Source of the DNA: Spirosoma radiotolerans
GTDB taxonomy: Bacteria; Bacteroidota; Bacteroidia; Cytophagales; Spirosomataceae
Direction: 5' to 3'
DNA length: 64,000 nt
Assembly (NCBI RefSeq): GCF_000974425.1
Contig: NZ_CP010429.1
Span: forward strand, 5,317,501-5,381,500
The first letter of the stretch is position 1. Every line of letters begins with the position of its first letter. The notes below the pieces were generated by a model. It did no database searches and had not been told where the DNA came from. It saw nothing but the letters and a program-made list of their open reading frames with translations. Below are positions 25,273 through 34,207 of the stretch, piece after piece. The position numbers and the translations under genes are program-made.

Positions 25273-26403
25273 ATGGAAACGCTCGAAATAGAACAACCCG
25301 TTACATCGTCGGGGGAAGACTTTTTACCGTTAAACGGTACTGATTACCTGGAGCTGTATGTGGGCAATGCCCGTCAGTCGGCCCATTATTTTCAGACGGC
25401 TTTTGGGTTTCAGCCGGTGGCGCACGCGGGATTGGCAACGGGTTTGCGCGACCGGGAATCCTATGTCGTTCAACAGGGTAAAATCCGGCTTGTGCTGACG
25501 TCACCCCTGCATGGCGACAGCGACATTGGCCGACACCTCGACCAGCACGGCGACGGCGTTCGGGTGGTGGCCTTGTGGGTTGATGACGCAAAACAGGCTT
25601 ATAACGAAACAACCCGACGGGGTGCGAAGCCTTACCTAGAGCCCACCCGTGAACAGGATGAGCATGGGTATGTCGTTCGGTCGGGCATTCATACCTATGG
25701 CGACACGGTGCATGTATTTGTGGAGCGCAACGACTATACTGGCGTGTTTTTACCGGGCTATCAGCCCTGGACACCTGCCTATCGACCGGCCAACACGGGC
25801 CTGAACTATGTAGATCACATGGTTGGCAATGTGGGCTGGCACGAAATGAATCAATGGATGGCGTTCTATCAGGATGTGATGGGTTTTCAGCAACTCGTGT
25901 CGTTCGATGATAAAGACATCTCGACCGATTACACGGCCCTGATGAGTAAGGTGATGAGCAATGGAAACGGGCGGGTGAAGTTTCCGATCAATGAACCCGC
26001 CGAAGGTAAAAAGAAGTCGCAGATTGAAGAATACCTGGACTTTTACGGCGGCCCCGGCATTCAACATATCGCCGTAGCAACGGACAACATTGTAGAAACG
26101 GTGTTGGCGCTTCGGGATCGCGGTGTCGAATTTCTGACGGTTCCCGAAACGTATTACGAACATCTTGCCAACCGTATTGGGCAAATTGATGAGGATATAG
26201 ACACCTTACGGCCGCTCGGCATTCTGGTCGACCGGGACGACGAGGGTTATCTGCTCCAGATCTTCACGAAACCCATTTGTCCGCGCCCTACGCTCTTTTT
26301 CGAGATCATTCAACGCAAAGGAGCCCGTTCGTTCGGGAAAGGCAATTTCAAAGCCCTGTTCGAAGCCATCGAACGCGAACAGGCGCTGCGGGGAACGTTG
26401 TAA
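25273..26403 (+). CDS. hpd: 4-hydroxyphenylpyruvate dioxygenase
   Basis: This 376-aa enzyme converts 4-hydroxyphenylpyruvate to homogentisate. It has two VOC-type halves: the N-terminal YLELYVGNARQSAHYFQTAFGFQPV and the catalytic C-terminal half. The iron ligands are H182 in VDHMVGNV, H265 in GIQHIAVAT and E344 in LFFEIIQRKG. It lies 118 bases after hmgA and is followed by phhA, in the order expected for a tyrosine catabolic operon. Confidence 0.96.
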   Translation: METLEIEQPVTSSGEDFLPLNGTDYLELYVGNARQSAHYFQTAFGFQPVAHAGLATGLRDRESYVVQQGKIRLVLTSPLHGDSDIGRHLDQHGDGVRVVALWVDDAKQAYNETTRRGAKPYLEPTREQDEHGYVVRSGIHTYGDTVHVFVERNDYTGVFLPGYQPWTPAYRPANTGLNYVDHMVGNVGWHEMNQWMAFYQDVMGFQQLVSFDDKDISTDYTALMSKVMSNGNGRVKFPINEPAEGKKKSQIEEYLDFYGGPGIQHIAVATDNIVETVLALRDRGVEFLTVPETYYEHLANRIGQIDEDIDTLRPLGILVDRDDEGYLLQIFTKPICPRPTLFFEIIQRKGARSFGKGNFKALFEAIEREQALRGTL

Positions 26404-26408
26404 TACCA

Positions 26409-26508
26409 GCGAAAGAGCGAATGAGTGAAAGAGCGAATTGCTACGCAGAAGTGCTCATGACCAATTTACCCGTTCACTCATCCGCCTTTCGCTCATTCGC
26501 TCTTTCAC
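26409..26508. repeat. Inverted repeat of GAAAGAGCGAATGAG words before phhA
   Basis: Arm 26409-26431 pairs with 26486-26508 over 23 bases with two mismatches. The pyrimidine-rich arm (TTTCGCTCATTCGCTC, then TTTCACTCTTTTT) ends just before the phhA start at 26519. It uses the same vocabulary as the repeats before coaE and before the ABC permease at 46549. Confidence 0.75.
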
Positions 26509-26518
26509 TCTTTTTACA

Positions 26519-27238
26519 ATGACATACTCCAACTATACCCCCGACGACCAGGCCGTTTGGCAGCTTCTGTTTTCGCGGCAGATGGCGCAGTTGCCCGGCA
26601 AAGCCAGCCAGGCTTATCTGGACGGGATTACGGCAACGGGTTTTCGGGCGGATCGCATTCCTGATTTCGAACGGGATCTCAACCCGCGCTTGCAACAGTT
26701 AACGGGTTGGCGGGTGCAGGCCGTCGATGGATTGATTCCGAACCGTGATTTTTTTGAACTGATGGCCAACCGGAATTTTCCGGCGACCACCTGGCTGCGT
26801 CAGCGCAATCAACTGGATTATTTGCCGGAGCCGGACATGTTTCATGACACCTTCGGGCATGTGCCCATGCTGTCTAATCAGGCTTTCTGCGATTTTCTGG
26901 CTGCACTGAGCCAGATCGCCCTGCATCATATCGACAGTGAGGAAGCCATTGCTATGATCTCCCGTTTGTACTGGTATACCGTTGAGTTTGGGTTGATTCG
27001 GGAAGGCGATCAGCTACGAATTTATGGCGGGGGCATTTTGTCCTCTCCTGGCGAAACAACGTACAGCTTGTTTAGCCTGGAGCCGCAACGAATTCCCTAT
27101 GCCGTGGAGACATTGCTTAAAACGCCGTACATCATCGATCATTTTCAGGAACAGTACTTCGTTATCGAGTCCTTCGAACAGCTTTATCAATCTGTATCGC
27201 AAATCGAAGAGACCCTGGAGAGCTTATTAGTAAGTTAG
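26519..27238 (+). CDS. phhA: Phenylalanine 4-monooxygenase
   Basis: The start at ATG 26519 (MTYSNYTPDDQAVW) gives 239 aa. An in-frame start at 26438 would translate a repeat and is rejected. The pterin-dependent hydroxylase turns phenylalanine into tyrosine. The iron triad is visible as H109 and H114 in MFHDTFGHVPML and E156 in YWYTVEFGLI. It has only the catalytic domain, with no ACT regulatory domain, as in other bacterial forms. No pterin-4a-carbinolamine dehydratase gene lies alongside. Confidence 0.95.
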   Translation: MTYSNYTPDDQAVWQLLFSRQMAQLPGKASQAYLDGITATGFRADRIPDFERDLNPRLQQLTGWRVQAVDGLIPNRDFFELMANRNFPATTWLRQRNQLDYLPEPDMFHDTFGHVPMLSNQAFCDFLAALSQIALHHIDSEEAIAMISRLYWYTVEFGLIREGDQLRIYGGGILSSPGETTYSLFSLEPQRIPYAVETLLKTPYIIDHFQEQYFVIESFEQLYQSVSQIEETLESLLVS

Positions 27239-27244
27239 ATTGGT

Positions 27245-27252
27245 TATTTTTG
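27245..27252 (+). promoter_or_regulatory. -7 box of the MarR gene
   Basis: TATTTTTG matches TAnnTTTG, seven bases after the phhA stop and about 47 before the MarR start. It suggests that the regulator has its own promoter. Confidence 0.5.
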
Positions 27253-27298
27253 TCAGTTGCACTCGTTGCTTCCTGCTAACCGACTCTGATTTCTGCCA

Positions 27299-27736
27299 AT
27301 GACCCACCCATCTGATACGCGTGCTTATTTTTTCAAGATTGATACCACGATCAAGAAAATTCGGAATGCGTTGCAAAAGCAATTTACCGATGCGGGTTTC
27401 GACCTGACCGTCGATCAGTGGGTAATCATTGACCACCTGTATCGCAATCCGGGCATCAGTCAGAATACCATTTCGGAAATGACTACCAAAGATGCTCCAA
27501 CCGTTACGCGTATTATCGACCTGCTCAGTCAGAAAGGCTTAACGGAACGGCGCATGGCCGATACCGACCGGCGTAAGTTTCTGGTTTACCTGACCGAAGC
27601 TGGCGAAGCGAAATATGCGGAGGTATTACCCGTCGTATCGGCCATGCGACGCAAAGGCTGGGGCGACCTAAGTGACGATGATTACCAGCACTTTGTCCGG
27701 ATCATGGATTCTATCTACAGCAACATCAGCGAGTGA
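27299..27736 (+). CDS. MarR-family regulator, likely of tyrosine catabolism
   Basis: This 145-aa protein has the winged helix of the MarR family: FDLTVDQWVIIDHLYRNPGISQNTISEMTTKDAPTVTRIIDLL, then the wing LTERRMADTDRRKFLVYLT. It should dimerise and respond to an aromatic ligand. Its position at the end of hmgA-hpd-phhA suggests it controls the cluster, possibly through the dyad at 23878-23892. That link is inference. Confidence 0.9.
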   Translation: MTHPSDTRAYFFKIDTTIKKIRNALQKQFTDAGFDLTVDQWVIIDHLYRNPGISQNTISEMTTKDAPTVTRIIDLLSQKGLTERRMADTDRRKFLVYLTEAGEAKYAEVLPVVSAMRRKGWGDLSDDDYQHFVRIMDSIYSNISE

Positions 27737-27761
27737 TATCGGTTATCGGAACGCCGGAACG

Positions 27762-30101
27762 CTACTTTAAGGGTAAAGTCAGCCCAAGAGCCTGTTGATT
27801 GCGCATAATGGTCACGGGTAAACGCCCCGTCCAGTTGATCTGCTGCTGAATAGCAATCAATCGGCCGATGGTCGGCACTTCTTCGTTGTTTGCCGTCCGG
27901 ATCACATCTCCCTTTTGCAGCCCTGATGCAGCCAGCAGGCTTTCTGTCGGGATGTTAACGACAATAACGCCTTTTTCATCGGGCAGCCCAAACGCCGACC
28001 GGTCGCCCAAACCCTGCACATTGCGAATGGTGGCGCCGAGCCAAACCATTTCCTTGACAGTATCTTCCAGTTGTGCATTCAGCAGCACGGGTAATTTGGG
28101 CGTTTCGGCAATGAAGCGCAACGCGGGTCGTTGTACGCCAAACTGGTTCATCCCAAAATTTTGAAACCCGATTTTCAGCGCCGGGCTATCGGGCATTACC
28201 CGATAATCGCCCTTGGCGGCATTCATAAACTGGGAATCACCCGCCAGACTATGTTCGTCGGTGCCGTTTTTCTGCGCTTTCAATAAGGCCGCCTGATCGG
28301 GGAACTCATTAAAATCAACCTCCTTTCCCCATTCGGTGATGCCAATTGGCGCGTAGGGTCGCATGACAATGTTCCGCCGGAAAACATCGCCACTGTTTTT
28401 GAACCACACATGCGGGTGAAAGGAATTGTTGACCAGAATATTGTTTTCGGCCACCCGGTTGAATCCTTCCCGAAATTTAAGTCCTCCATTCAGGCAAACA
28501 TTATTGGTAATCAAGTAATTACTGCTCCCGTCGTCGAGGTCAATGTCCCAACCATGATCGCAGCGGAATCGGTTATTCCGGATGATCGTTGTCGCCTTTG
28601 CATCCAGGTCGATCAGTTCAGGATGAGCCGCCACCAGGCTGTCCATTGTAGCCCGATTAGGATGCCAGAACCGGTCGCGGCCCCACGAATTGAACGAGCC
28701 GTGATCGCCCGTTTCGAGTACAGTATCGAACACGTCGTTGTATTCCAGCAGGTGCCCGCCCCAGGTGCCCTCGCTGATGTTTATCCCGGCACGTGGCACC
28801 TGATAAATGGAATTATGCCGGACAACGATGCCGGAAGCCATCGAAATCTCAACACCAGCGGCTTGTTTTTCGAGCTGTCCGATGTGATGAATCAGATTAT
28901 CCTCGGCCACACACTGGGCCGGGTAAGCCTCACTTTTGGGACCGGGCAACCGATCCTGTTTTGCATACGGCACAAACTCCTCATACCGAAAAGCCGGTGA
29001 ACGAACGGCCGATGAGTCACCCACGAAACAGATAGCGCTGGCACCAATGGCATGAAAGTAAGACCCTTTCACAACGGAGTTTCGATTGTAGGCACTCATA
29101 AACAGCGCGTTACCGCCCAACTCCGTAAACTCGCAATTGGTAAACTGGCAGTTTTCGGTGTTTTCCAGAAAAACGGCAGCTCCCCGGTAAATCATCCAGT
29201 CGCTGCGTAGAAGTGGCTCGTTGGTTTCCATAAACGTCCGCTCGGCGTTGACGAACCGGATGGTGTGAACGTGTACGTTTTTCAGCGGATCCTTCGGGTT
29301 TCCTTTGAGTTCAAGCAGCCCTTTCAACCGCGATACGTCAATGCGTGCGGTCGTTAAGTTGACGCCCGGTGGCGGCATGAGCGACAGCACATGGGTTGTT
29401 CGGTTATAAAACCACTCACCGGGCGCGTCCAGTTCTTCGGCAATGTTTTCGACAAACCGCTCCTGCGGATGCATGGGTGCCGGGCGGTTGTTCTGCCAGC
29501 CGCCTTCGAGTTTCACCTGACCAGCCTCTTTTCCCGTTATCCGGTAGTGAAAATCGCCCCATTCGCCTTTGTGCAGAGCATGCACATAGCCTCCTTTTGG
29601 CGCTTTCCAGCGCCTGATTCGTTCGTCACTCAAGGCGTCGGCGGCTGTACCGTTGTAGACACGGGCTTTGGCGTCATAATTCGGGTAGCGAGCCAGCACC
29701 TGTTTCTGACCATTGACCAATAACTGCTCGAAGGCAGGTCCTGTAACCACTGCCGTCCAGATGCCGTTCGGGTTCTTTTTCCAGCGAAGCTGCAACCGTC
29801 TTCCCCCACTTAGCTGGGCCGTTTCGGTTTGGTAGTTACTAATGGTCAAACTCTTTCCCTGCGTAATTTGCGGATCGATACGGACCGTTTTGGGCAGATA
29901 GTAAATGCCTTTTCGCAAAAAAATCTGAACCTTATCGGAAGGCGACGACTTTACTTTCGTCAGTGCCTTTTCCAGACTCGCCAGCGGCCGGGCGAGCGTA
30001 CCCGGATTGGCATTGTTGCCCGATGGCGCGACAAACAACTGAGTTTGTGCGTAGAGAGTCGATGTCGCCAGAAAAAAAACAGGAACGATCAGGTTTTTCA
30101 T
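27762..30101 (-). CDS. Secreted right-handed beta-helix protein with C-terminal PDZ domain
   Basis: The ATG at 30101 gives a clean signal peptide (KNLIVPVFFLATSTLYAQ) and 779 aa. The opening QLFVAPSGNNANPGTLARPLASLEKAL is typical of pectate-lyase-like polysaccharide-degrading beta-helix proteins, and repeats such as NCQFTNCEFTELGGNAL and VVRHNSIYQVPRAGINISEG build the helix to about residue 640. The C-terminal 90 residues (KGVIVVNIPTESLLAASGLQKGDVI) form a PDZ domain. It is probably periplasmic or secreted and may bind or cleave a polysaccharide. It sits opposite to the tyrosine genes and divides them. Confidence 0.85.
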   Translation of the reverse strand: MKNLIVPVFFLATSTLYAQTQLFVAPSGNNANPGTLARPLASLEKALTKVKSSPSDKVQIFLRKGIYYLPKTVRIDPQITQGKSLTISNYQTETAQLSGGRRLQLRWKKNPNGIWTAVVTGPAFEQLLVNGQKQVLARYPNYDAKARVYNGTAADALSDERIRRWKAPKGGYVHALHKGEWGDFHYRITGKEAGQVKLEGGWQNNRPAPMHPQERFVENIAEELDAPGEWFYNRTTHVLSLMPPPGVNLTTARIDVSRLKGLLELKGNPKDPLKNVHVHTIRFVNAERTFMETNEPLLRSDWMIYRGAAVFLENTENCQFTNCEFTELGGNALFMSAYNRNSVVKGSYFHAIGASAICFVGDSSAVRSPAFRYEEFVPYAKQDRLPGPKSEAYPAQCVAEDNLIHHIGQLEKQAAGVEISMASGIVVRHNSIYQVPRAGINISEGTWGGHLLEYNDVFDTVLETGDHGSFNSWGRDRFWHPNRATMDSLVAAHPELIDLDAKATTIIRNNRFRCDHGWDIDLDDGSSNYLITNNVCLNGGLKFREGFNRVAENNILVNNSFHPHVWFKNSGDVFRRNIVMRPYAPIGITEWGKEVDFNEFPDQAALLKAQKNGTDEHSLAGDSQFMNAAKGDYRVMPDSPALKIGFQNFGMNQFGVQRPALRFIAETPKLPVLLNAQLEDTVKEMVWLGATIRNVQGLGDRSAFGLPDEKGVIVVNIPTESLLAASGLQKGDVIRTANNEEVPTIGRLIAIQQQINWTGRLPVTIMRNQQALGLTLPLK

Positions 30102-30195
30102 GTGGATGCGAAACGGCTTAACACAAGGCATGTTAACAAGAGAAGGGTAGCGAATTTGTTTAGTTTAGGCTATCATTACCCCTCATTCGCAGCGA

Positions 30196-30203
30196 TACCT
30201 TTG
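30196..30203 (+). promoter_or_regulatory. -7 box for fahA
   Basis: TACCTTTG matches TAnnTTTG in the gap between the divergent beta-helix gene and fahA. The leader to the ATG at 30317 would be about 110 bases. Confidence 0.45.
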
Positions 30204-30316
30204 CCGGTCAGGCAAACATAATAAAGACTACTGTCATTATATAATTGACTTATGCCCCAGGTACGGGCGGCAGTCGATGTTGGCGCGTAGTCGTTCACCA
30301 GCCATTTTTCTGTCTT

Positions 30317-31492
30317 ATGCTTTACGGTATTTTCAGTTACGATACGTCGACGCCCAGAGTGGGTTTTAAACACAAGGATTATGTCCTCGACCTCGAAGTG
30401 GTGGCGCTACTTGGTTATTTTGACAGCCTCGCCGTTGACCCCGTGGTGTTTACCAAACCCGTCCTGAATGAGTTTATCGCCCTTGGCAGGCCAACCCACC
30501 AGGCTATTAAACAGCGGCTTAGGGAGTTACTCGACAATGAAGCCAGCACGCTGGCCGACGTTCACGACCAGGTATTCATTCACGCGTCGCGGGTACGCAT
30601 GCATTTGCCCGTTCGTATCGGCGACTATACCGATTTCTACGCCGGAATTCATCATGCCGAGCATGTAGGCCGTATGTTCAGGCCTACAAGCGACCCGCTG
30701 CTCCCTAACTACAAACGCCTGCCGGTCGCCTACCACGGCCGGGCTTCGTCCATTGTTGTATCGGGAACACCTGTCCGTCGGCCGAGTGGGCAGTTTCTGG
30801 ATGGTGATCAAGTGACGTTCAGCCCGACGAAAGCCCTGGATTTTGAGCTGGAACTGGGCCTGATCATTGGCAAATCGTCGGCGCTTGGCGAGCCGATTTT
30901 CATTGATAAGGCTGAAGAGTACATCTTTGGCGTCACGCTCTTCAATGACTGGTCGGCGCGGGATATTCAGCGCTGGGAATACCAACCGCTGGGACCTTTT
31001 CTGGGCAAAAACTTTGCATCGAGCTTGTCGGCCTGGGTGTTGCCGTTTGATGAACTGGAGCCGTTTCGCGTGGCGGGTATGCCTCAGGAACCAGCCCCTC
31101 TCCCCTATTTGCAAAGCAGCCAGCCCGGCCATTTCGACCTCGATCTGTCGGTTTGGCTACAACCCGCCGATGGTGACGACGTCTGCATTGCCCGCTCCAA
31201 TGCCCGGTATCTGTACTGGAGTTTTGCGCAGATGATTGCGCATCATACGATCAATGGCTGTAACCTCAATATTGGGGATGTGCTGGCCACCGGCACTATT
31301 TCGGGACCAGATCCCGGCAGTTACGGGTCACTATTGGAAATAAGCTGGAATGGCGAACGCCCCCTCCATGTATCTCATTCGGTGGCCCGGACATTTTTGG
31401 CCGATGGCGATACAGTAACCTTACGGGGCCGGGGTTTCCGGCACGGCTTTCTGGCCGATCTAGGCGATGTAACAGGAACTATTCAATCATGA
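30317..31492 (+). CDS. fahA: Fumarylacetoacetase
   Basis: The ATG at 30317 (MLYGIFSYDTSTPRVGF) gives 391 aa, while an upstream in-frame start at 30245 overlaps the promoter region. The enzyme cleaves fumarylacetoacetate to fumarate and acetoacetate, the last step of tyrosine degradation. RIGDYTDFYAGIHHAEHVG holds the metal aspartates and catalytic His region, DFELELGLIIG the metal glutamates, and NDWSARDIQRWEY a further ligand. The stop overlaps the start of the flavin-reductase-like gene by four bases (ATGA). Confidence 0.96.
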   Translation: MLYGIFSYDTSTPRVGFKHKDYVLDLEVVALLGYFDSLAVDPVVFTKPVLNEFIALGRPTHQAIKQRLRELLDNEASTLADVHDQVFIHASRVRMHLPVRIGDYTDFYAGIHHAEHVGRMFRPTSDPLLPNYKRLPVAYHGRASSIVVSGTPVRRPSGQFLDGDQVTFSPTKALDFELELGLIIGKSSALGEPIFIDKAEEYIFGVTLFNDWSARDIQRWEYQPLGPFLGKNFASSLSAWVLPFDELEPFRVAGMPQEPAPLPYLQSSQPGHFDLDLSVWLQPADGDDVCIARSNARYLYWSFAQMIAHHTINGCNLNIGDVLATGTISGPDPGSYGSLLEISWNGERPLHVSHSVARTFLADGDTVTLRGRGFRHGFLADLGDVTGTIQS

Positions 31493-32376
31493 GAACAATC
31501 AATCCAGCCGATTTACAGCCCAATGAATTCTACCGGTTCATGATCGGAACCATTGGCCCACGACCCATTGCCTTTGCCAGTACGATAGGAGCCAGCGGAG
31601 CCGTTAACCTAAGCCCCTTCAGCTTTTTCAATATCTTTGGCTATAATCCGGCCACGCTAGTTTTCGCCCCAAGCCGGAACCGGCACGGCCACAAAAAACA
31701 CACGCTCCTGAACCTGGAGGAAGTAGGTGAAGTCGTGATCAACATCGTCAATTACGCGATGGTTGAGCAAATGTCGCTGGCCAGTGCCGAATTTGAACAA
31801 GGCATCAACGAGTTCGATAAAGCGGGTTTTACAGCGATTTCGTCGGATCGGGTGCGCCCACCCCGCGTCGCCGAATCACCGGCGGCTTTTGAGTGCGTCG
31901 TGAAGCAAATCATTCATACGGGCGATGGCCCCGGCGCGGGTAGCCTGGTTATCTGTGAGGTGGTTATGGGCCATTTTCACGATACTATTTTCGACGCCAA
32001 AGGAGCCATTGATCCAAACCAACTCGACCTGATTGGGCGTATGGGCGCTGACTGGTATTGCCGCGCCCACGGGGATGCCCTTTTTGAGGTAGCCCGGCCG
32101 CAAGTCGGGATTGGCGTCGATCAACTGCCTGCCGATATTCGGAACAGCGCCATTTTATCCGGTAATGACCTGGGAAAACTCGGCAGCTTTCAGGCCTTTC
32201 CTACTGCCGAGGAAATAAAGGCCTACCGGGAGTCCGGCGCATTGACGGAATTAGTTGACGAAGCCCGGAACGGTTGCCAGTATTTACCGGATTTGCTCCA
32301 TGTACGGGCCAAACGACTCCTCATTGAAAACAAGGTGAAAGAAGCCTTGCTGACGCTGCTGGCAACGCAGGGATGA
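31489..32376 (+). CDS. Flavin reductase-like domain protein
   Basis: This 295-aa protein has an N-terminal FMN-binding flavin-reductase domain: YRFMIGTIGPRPIAFASTIGASGAVNLSPFSFFN and VVINIVNYAMVEQMSLAS. The C-terminal 90 residues are helical and unassigned. It is translationally coupled to fahA by an ATGA overlap, so it belongs to tyrosine catabolism in this organism. It might supply reduced flavin or act on a pathway intermediate. Confidence 0.85.
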   Translation: MRTINPADLQPNEFYRFMIGTIGPRPIAFASTIGASGAVNLSPFSFFNIFGYNPATLVFAPSRNRHGHKKHTLLNLEEVGEVVINIVNYAMVEQMSLASAEFEQGINEFDKAGFTAISSDRVRPPRVAESPAAFECVVKQIIHTGDGPGAGSLVICEVVMGHFHDTIFDAKGAIDPNQLDLIGRMGADWYCRAHGDALFEVARPQVGIGVDQLPADIRNSAILSGNDLGKLGSFQAFPTAEEIKAYRESGALTELVDEARNGCQYLPDLLHVRAKRLLIENKVKEALLTLLATQG

Positions 32377-32382
32377 TAACCA

Positions 32383-32432
32383 TGGCGCTACTCCCGTGGT
32401 CCGTGAGGACACGGACCACGGGAGTAGCGCCA
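32383..32432. terminator. Perfect 23-bp hairpin terminator
   Basis: Arms 32383-32405 and 32410-32432 pair perfectly around the loop AGGA. It follows the stop of the flavin-reductase-like gene by seven bases and probably ends the fahA transcript. Confidence 0.8.
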
Positions 32433-32507
32433 CATCCTTATTTCACACTCCTGGGCAAAACCAAGTTAACCATCGGCTGTTCTGAGCTAATAAGTATTCA
32501 AGTACAA

Positions 32508-32551
32508 GTGTTTTGTCTGGGCCAGGCTCTGGCTTGGCCCAGACAAAACAC
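32508..32551. repeat. REP-like hairpin (GTTTTGTCTGGGCC type)
   Basis: Arms 32508-32527 and 32532-32551 pair over 20 bases with one mismatch around TCTG. The arm GTGTTTTGTCTGGGCCA recurs at about 53-70, so it is a dispersed element. It lies 45 bases before the GH13 start. Confidence 0.75.
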
Positions 32552-32596
32552 CCATATTCCCGGCGTAAAACTCAGGCTATAACAAAGCCTCAACAA

Positions 32597-34207
32597 ATGA
32601 CCGAACCGCATCAGAACTACCTGTGGTGGCAGGAAGGAATTATTTACCAGATTTACCCCCGATCGTTCCAGGATAGCAACGGCGATGGAATCGGCGACAT
32701 TCCCGGTATCTCGACCCGGCTCGACTATGTGCAGTCGTTGGGCGTTACAACCATCTGGCTATCGCCGATCTTCCCCTCGCCTATGGCCGATTTCGGCTAT
32801 GATATTTCTGACTACCAAGACGTTAGTCCGCTCTTTGGCTCACTAGCCGATTTTGATGTGCTGCTGACCGAAGTCCACAGCCGGGGCATGAAATTGATTC
32901 TTGATCTGGTGCCCAACCATACCTCCAGTCAGCATCCCTGGTTTCTGGAATCCCGTTCCTCGCGGGACAATCCGAAACGAGACTGGTACATCTGGCAGGA
33001 TGGCCGGCCCGACGGATCGCCACCCAACAACTGGCTCAGTGTATTTGGGGGCAGTGGCTGGGAATGGGACGAACCAACGCAGCAGTACTATTATCACGGA
33101 TTTCTGAAGGAACAGCCGGATCTGAACTGGCGAAATCCAGTCGTACAGGAAGCCATGTTTACGGCCATACGCTTCTGGCTGGACAAAGGTGTCGATGGTT
33201 TTCGGGTCGATGTGATCTGGCATCTGATAAAAGATAATCAACTGCGCGACAACCCCGTCAATCCTGATTATGAGCCGCACATGGCTACCTACGATCAGTT
33301 GGTGCCCGTCTACTCCACTGACCAGCCGGAAGTTCATGACCTGATCCGGCAAATGCGCCAGCTTGTAGACACGTATGAGGAGCGACTACTGATTGGCGAA
33401 ATTTACCTGCCTGTTCAGCAGTTGATGGCCTATTATGGTGTTGATGGCAATGAAGTGCATCTACCCTTTAACTTTCAATTGCTGCTGTTACCCTGGGAAG
33501 CTCCTCAAATCGCCACGGCCATTGCAGAGTATGAACGGGCGTTACCCGTCAACGGGTGGCCCAACTGGGTACTGGGTAACCACGACCGTCCCCGGATTGC
33601 GAGCCGGGTAGGAACAGAACAGGCTCGGGTGGCGGCTCTGTTGTTGCTGACGCTTCGGGGTACGCCTACGCTGTATTATGGGGATGAAATCGGTATGCGG
33701 GATGTTGCAATTCCGTTCGATGAGGTGCAGGACCCGCAAGGCCTGAACATGCCGGAGAAGAACCTGAGCCGCGACCCCGAACGAACTCCCATGCAATGGA
33801 ACAGCCAACCCAATGCCGGTTTTACGGAAGGCAAGCCCTGGCTCAGGCTGGCTCGTGATTTCGCCCGCCAAAACGTTGACCAGCAACAGGCAGACCCGTA
33901 CTCGATGCTTGCGCTCTACAAACGGCTGATCGACCTGCGGCAGCAGGAGCCCTCCCTAAAGGCCGGTGATTATTTACCAGTCTATTCGGATGCACAACTT
34001 ATTGCCTACATCCGGCATATAAAGAACGCCCCGAGGTTCCTGATTGTGCTGAACCTAAGTCACCATCCCGCTTATTTTACGTTAACGGATCACGCACTAA
34101 AAGGCATTGTCGAAGTGGCTACGTTGCCTGAATGGGAAGGCAGCTTTATTAGCGAGACAATTAGTTTGGGTGGGGATGAGGGTATCTTGGTCAGGCTAAC
34201 TACTTGA
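32597..34207 (+). CDS. Alpha-glucosidase, GH13 family
   Basis: The ATG at 32597 (MTEPHQNYLWWQEGIIYQIY) is used because upstream in-frame codons lie in a repeat. The 536-aa enzyme has no signal peptide and is cytoplasmic. Oligo-1,6-glucosidase/alpha-glucosidase features are YPRSFQDSNGDGIGDIPGI and the GH13 triad: D205 in GFRVDVIW, E268 in LLIGEIYLP and D330 in VLGNHDRPR. It would hydrolyse maltose-like or isomaltose-like oligosaccharides. Its 3' end overlaps the end of the convergent DUF421 gene by eight bases. Confidence 0.9.
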   Translation: MTEPHQNYLWWQEGIIYQIYPRSFQDSNGDGIGDIPGISTRLDYVQSLGVTTIWLSPIFPSPMADFGYDISDYQDVSPLFGSLADFDVLLTEVHSRGMKLILDLVPNHTSSQHPWFLESRSSRDNPKRDWYIWQDGRPDGSPPNNWLSVFGGSGWEWDEPTQQYYYHGFLKEQPDLNWRNPVVQEAMFTAIRFWLDKGVDGFRVDVIWHLIKDNQLRDNPVNPDYEPHMATYDQLVPVYSTDQPEVHDLIRQMRQLVDTYEERLLIGEIYLPVQQLMAYYGVDGNEVHLPFNFQLLLLPWEAPQIATAIAEYERALPVNGWPNWVLGNHDRPRIASRVGTEQARVAALLLLTLRGTPTLYYGDEIGMRDVAIPFDEVQDPQGLNMPEKNLSRDPERTPMQWNSQPNAGFTEGKPWLRLARDFARQNVDQQQADPYSMLALYKRLIDLRQQEPSLKAGDYLPVYSDAQLIAYIRHIKNAPRFLIVLNLSHHPAYFTLTDHALKGIVEVATLPEWEGSFISETISLGGDEGILVRLTT

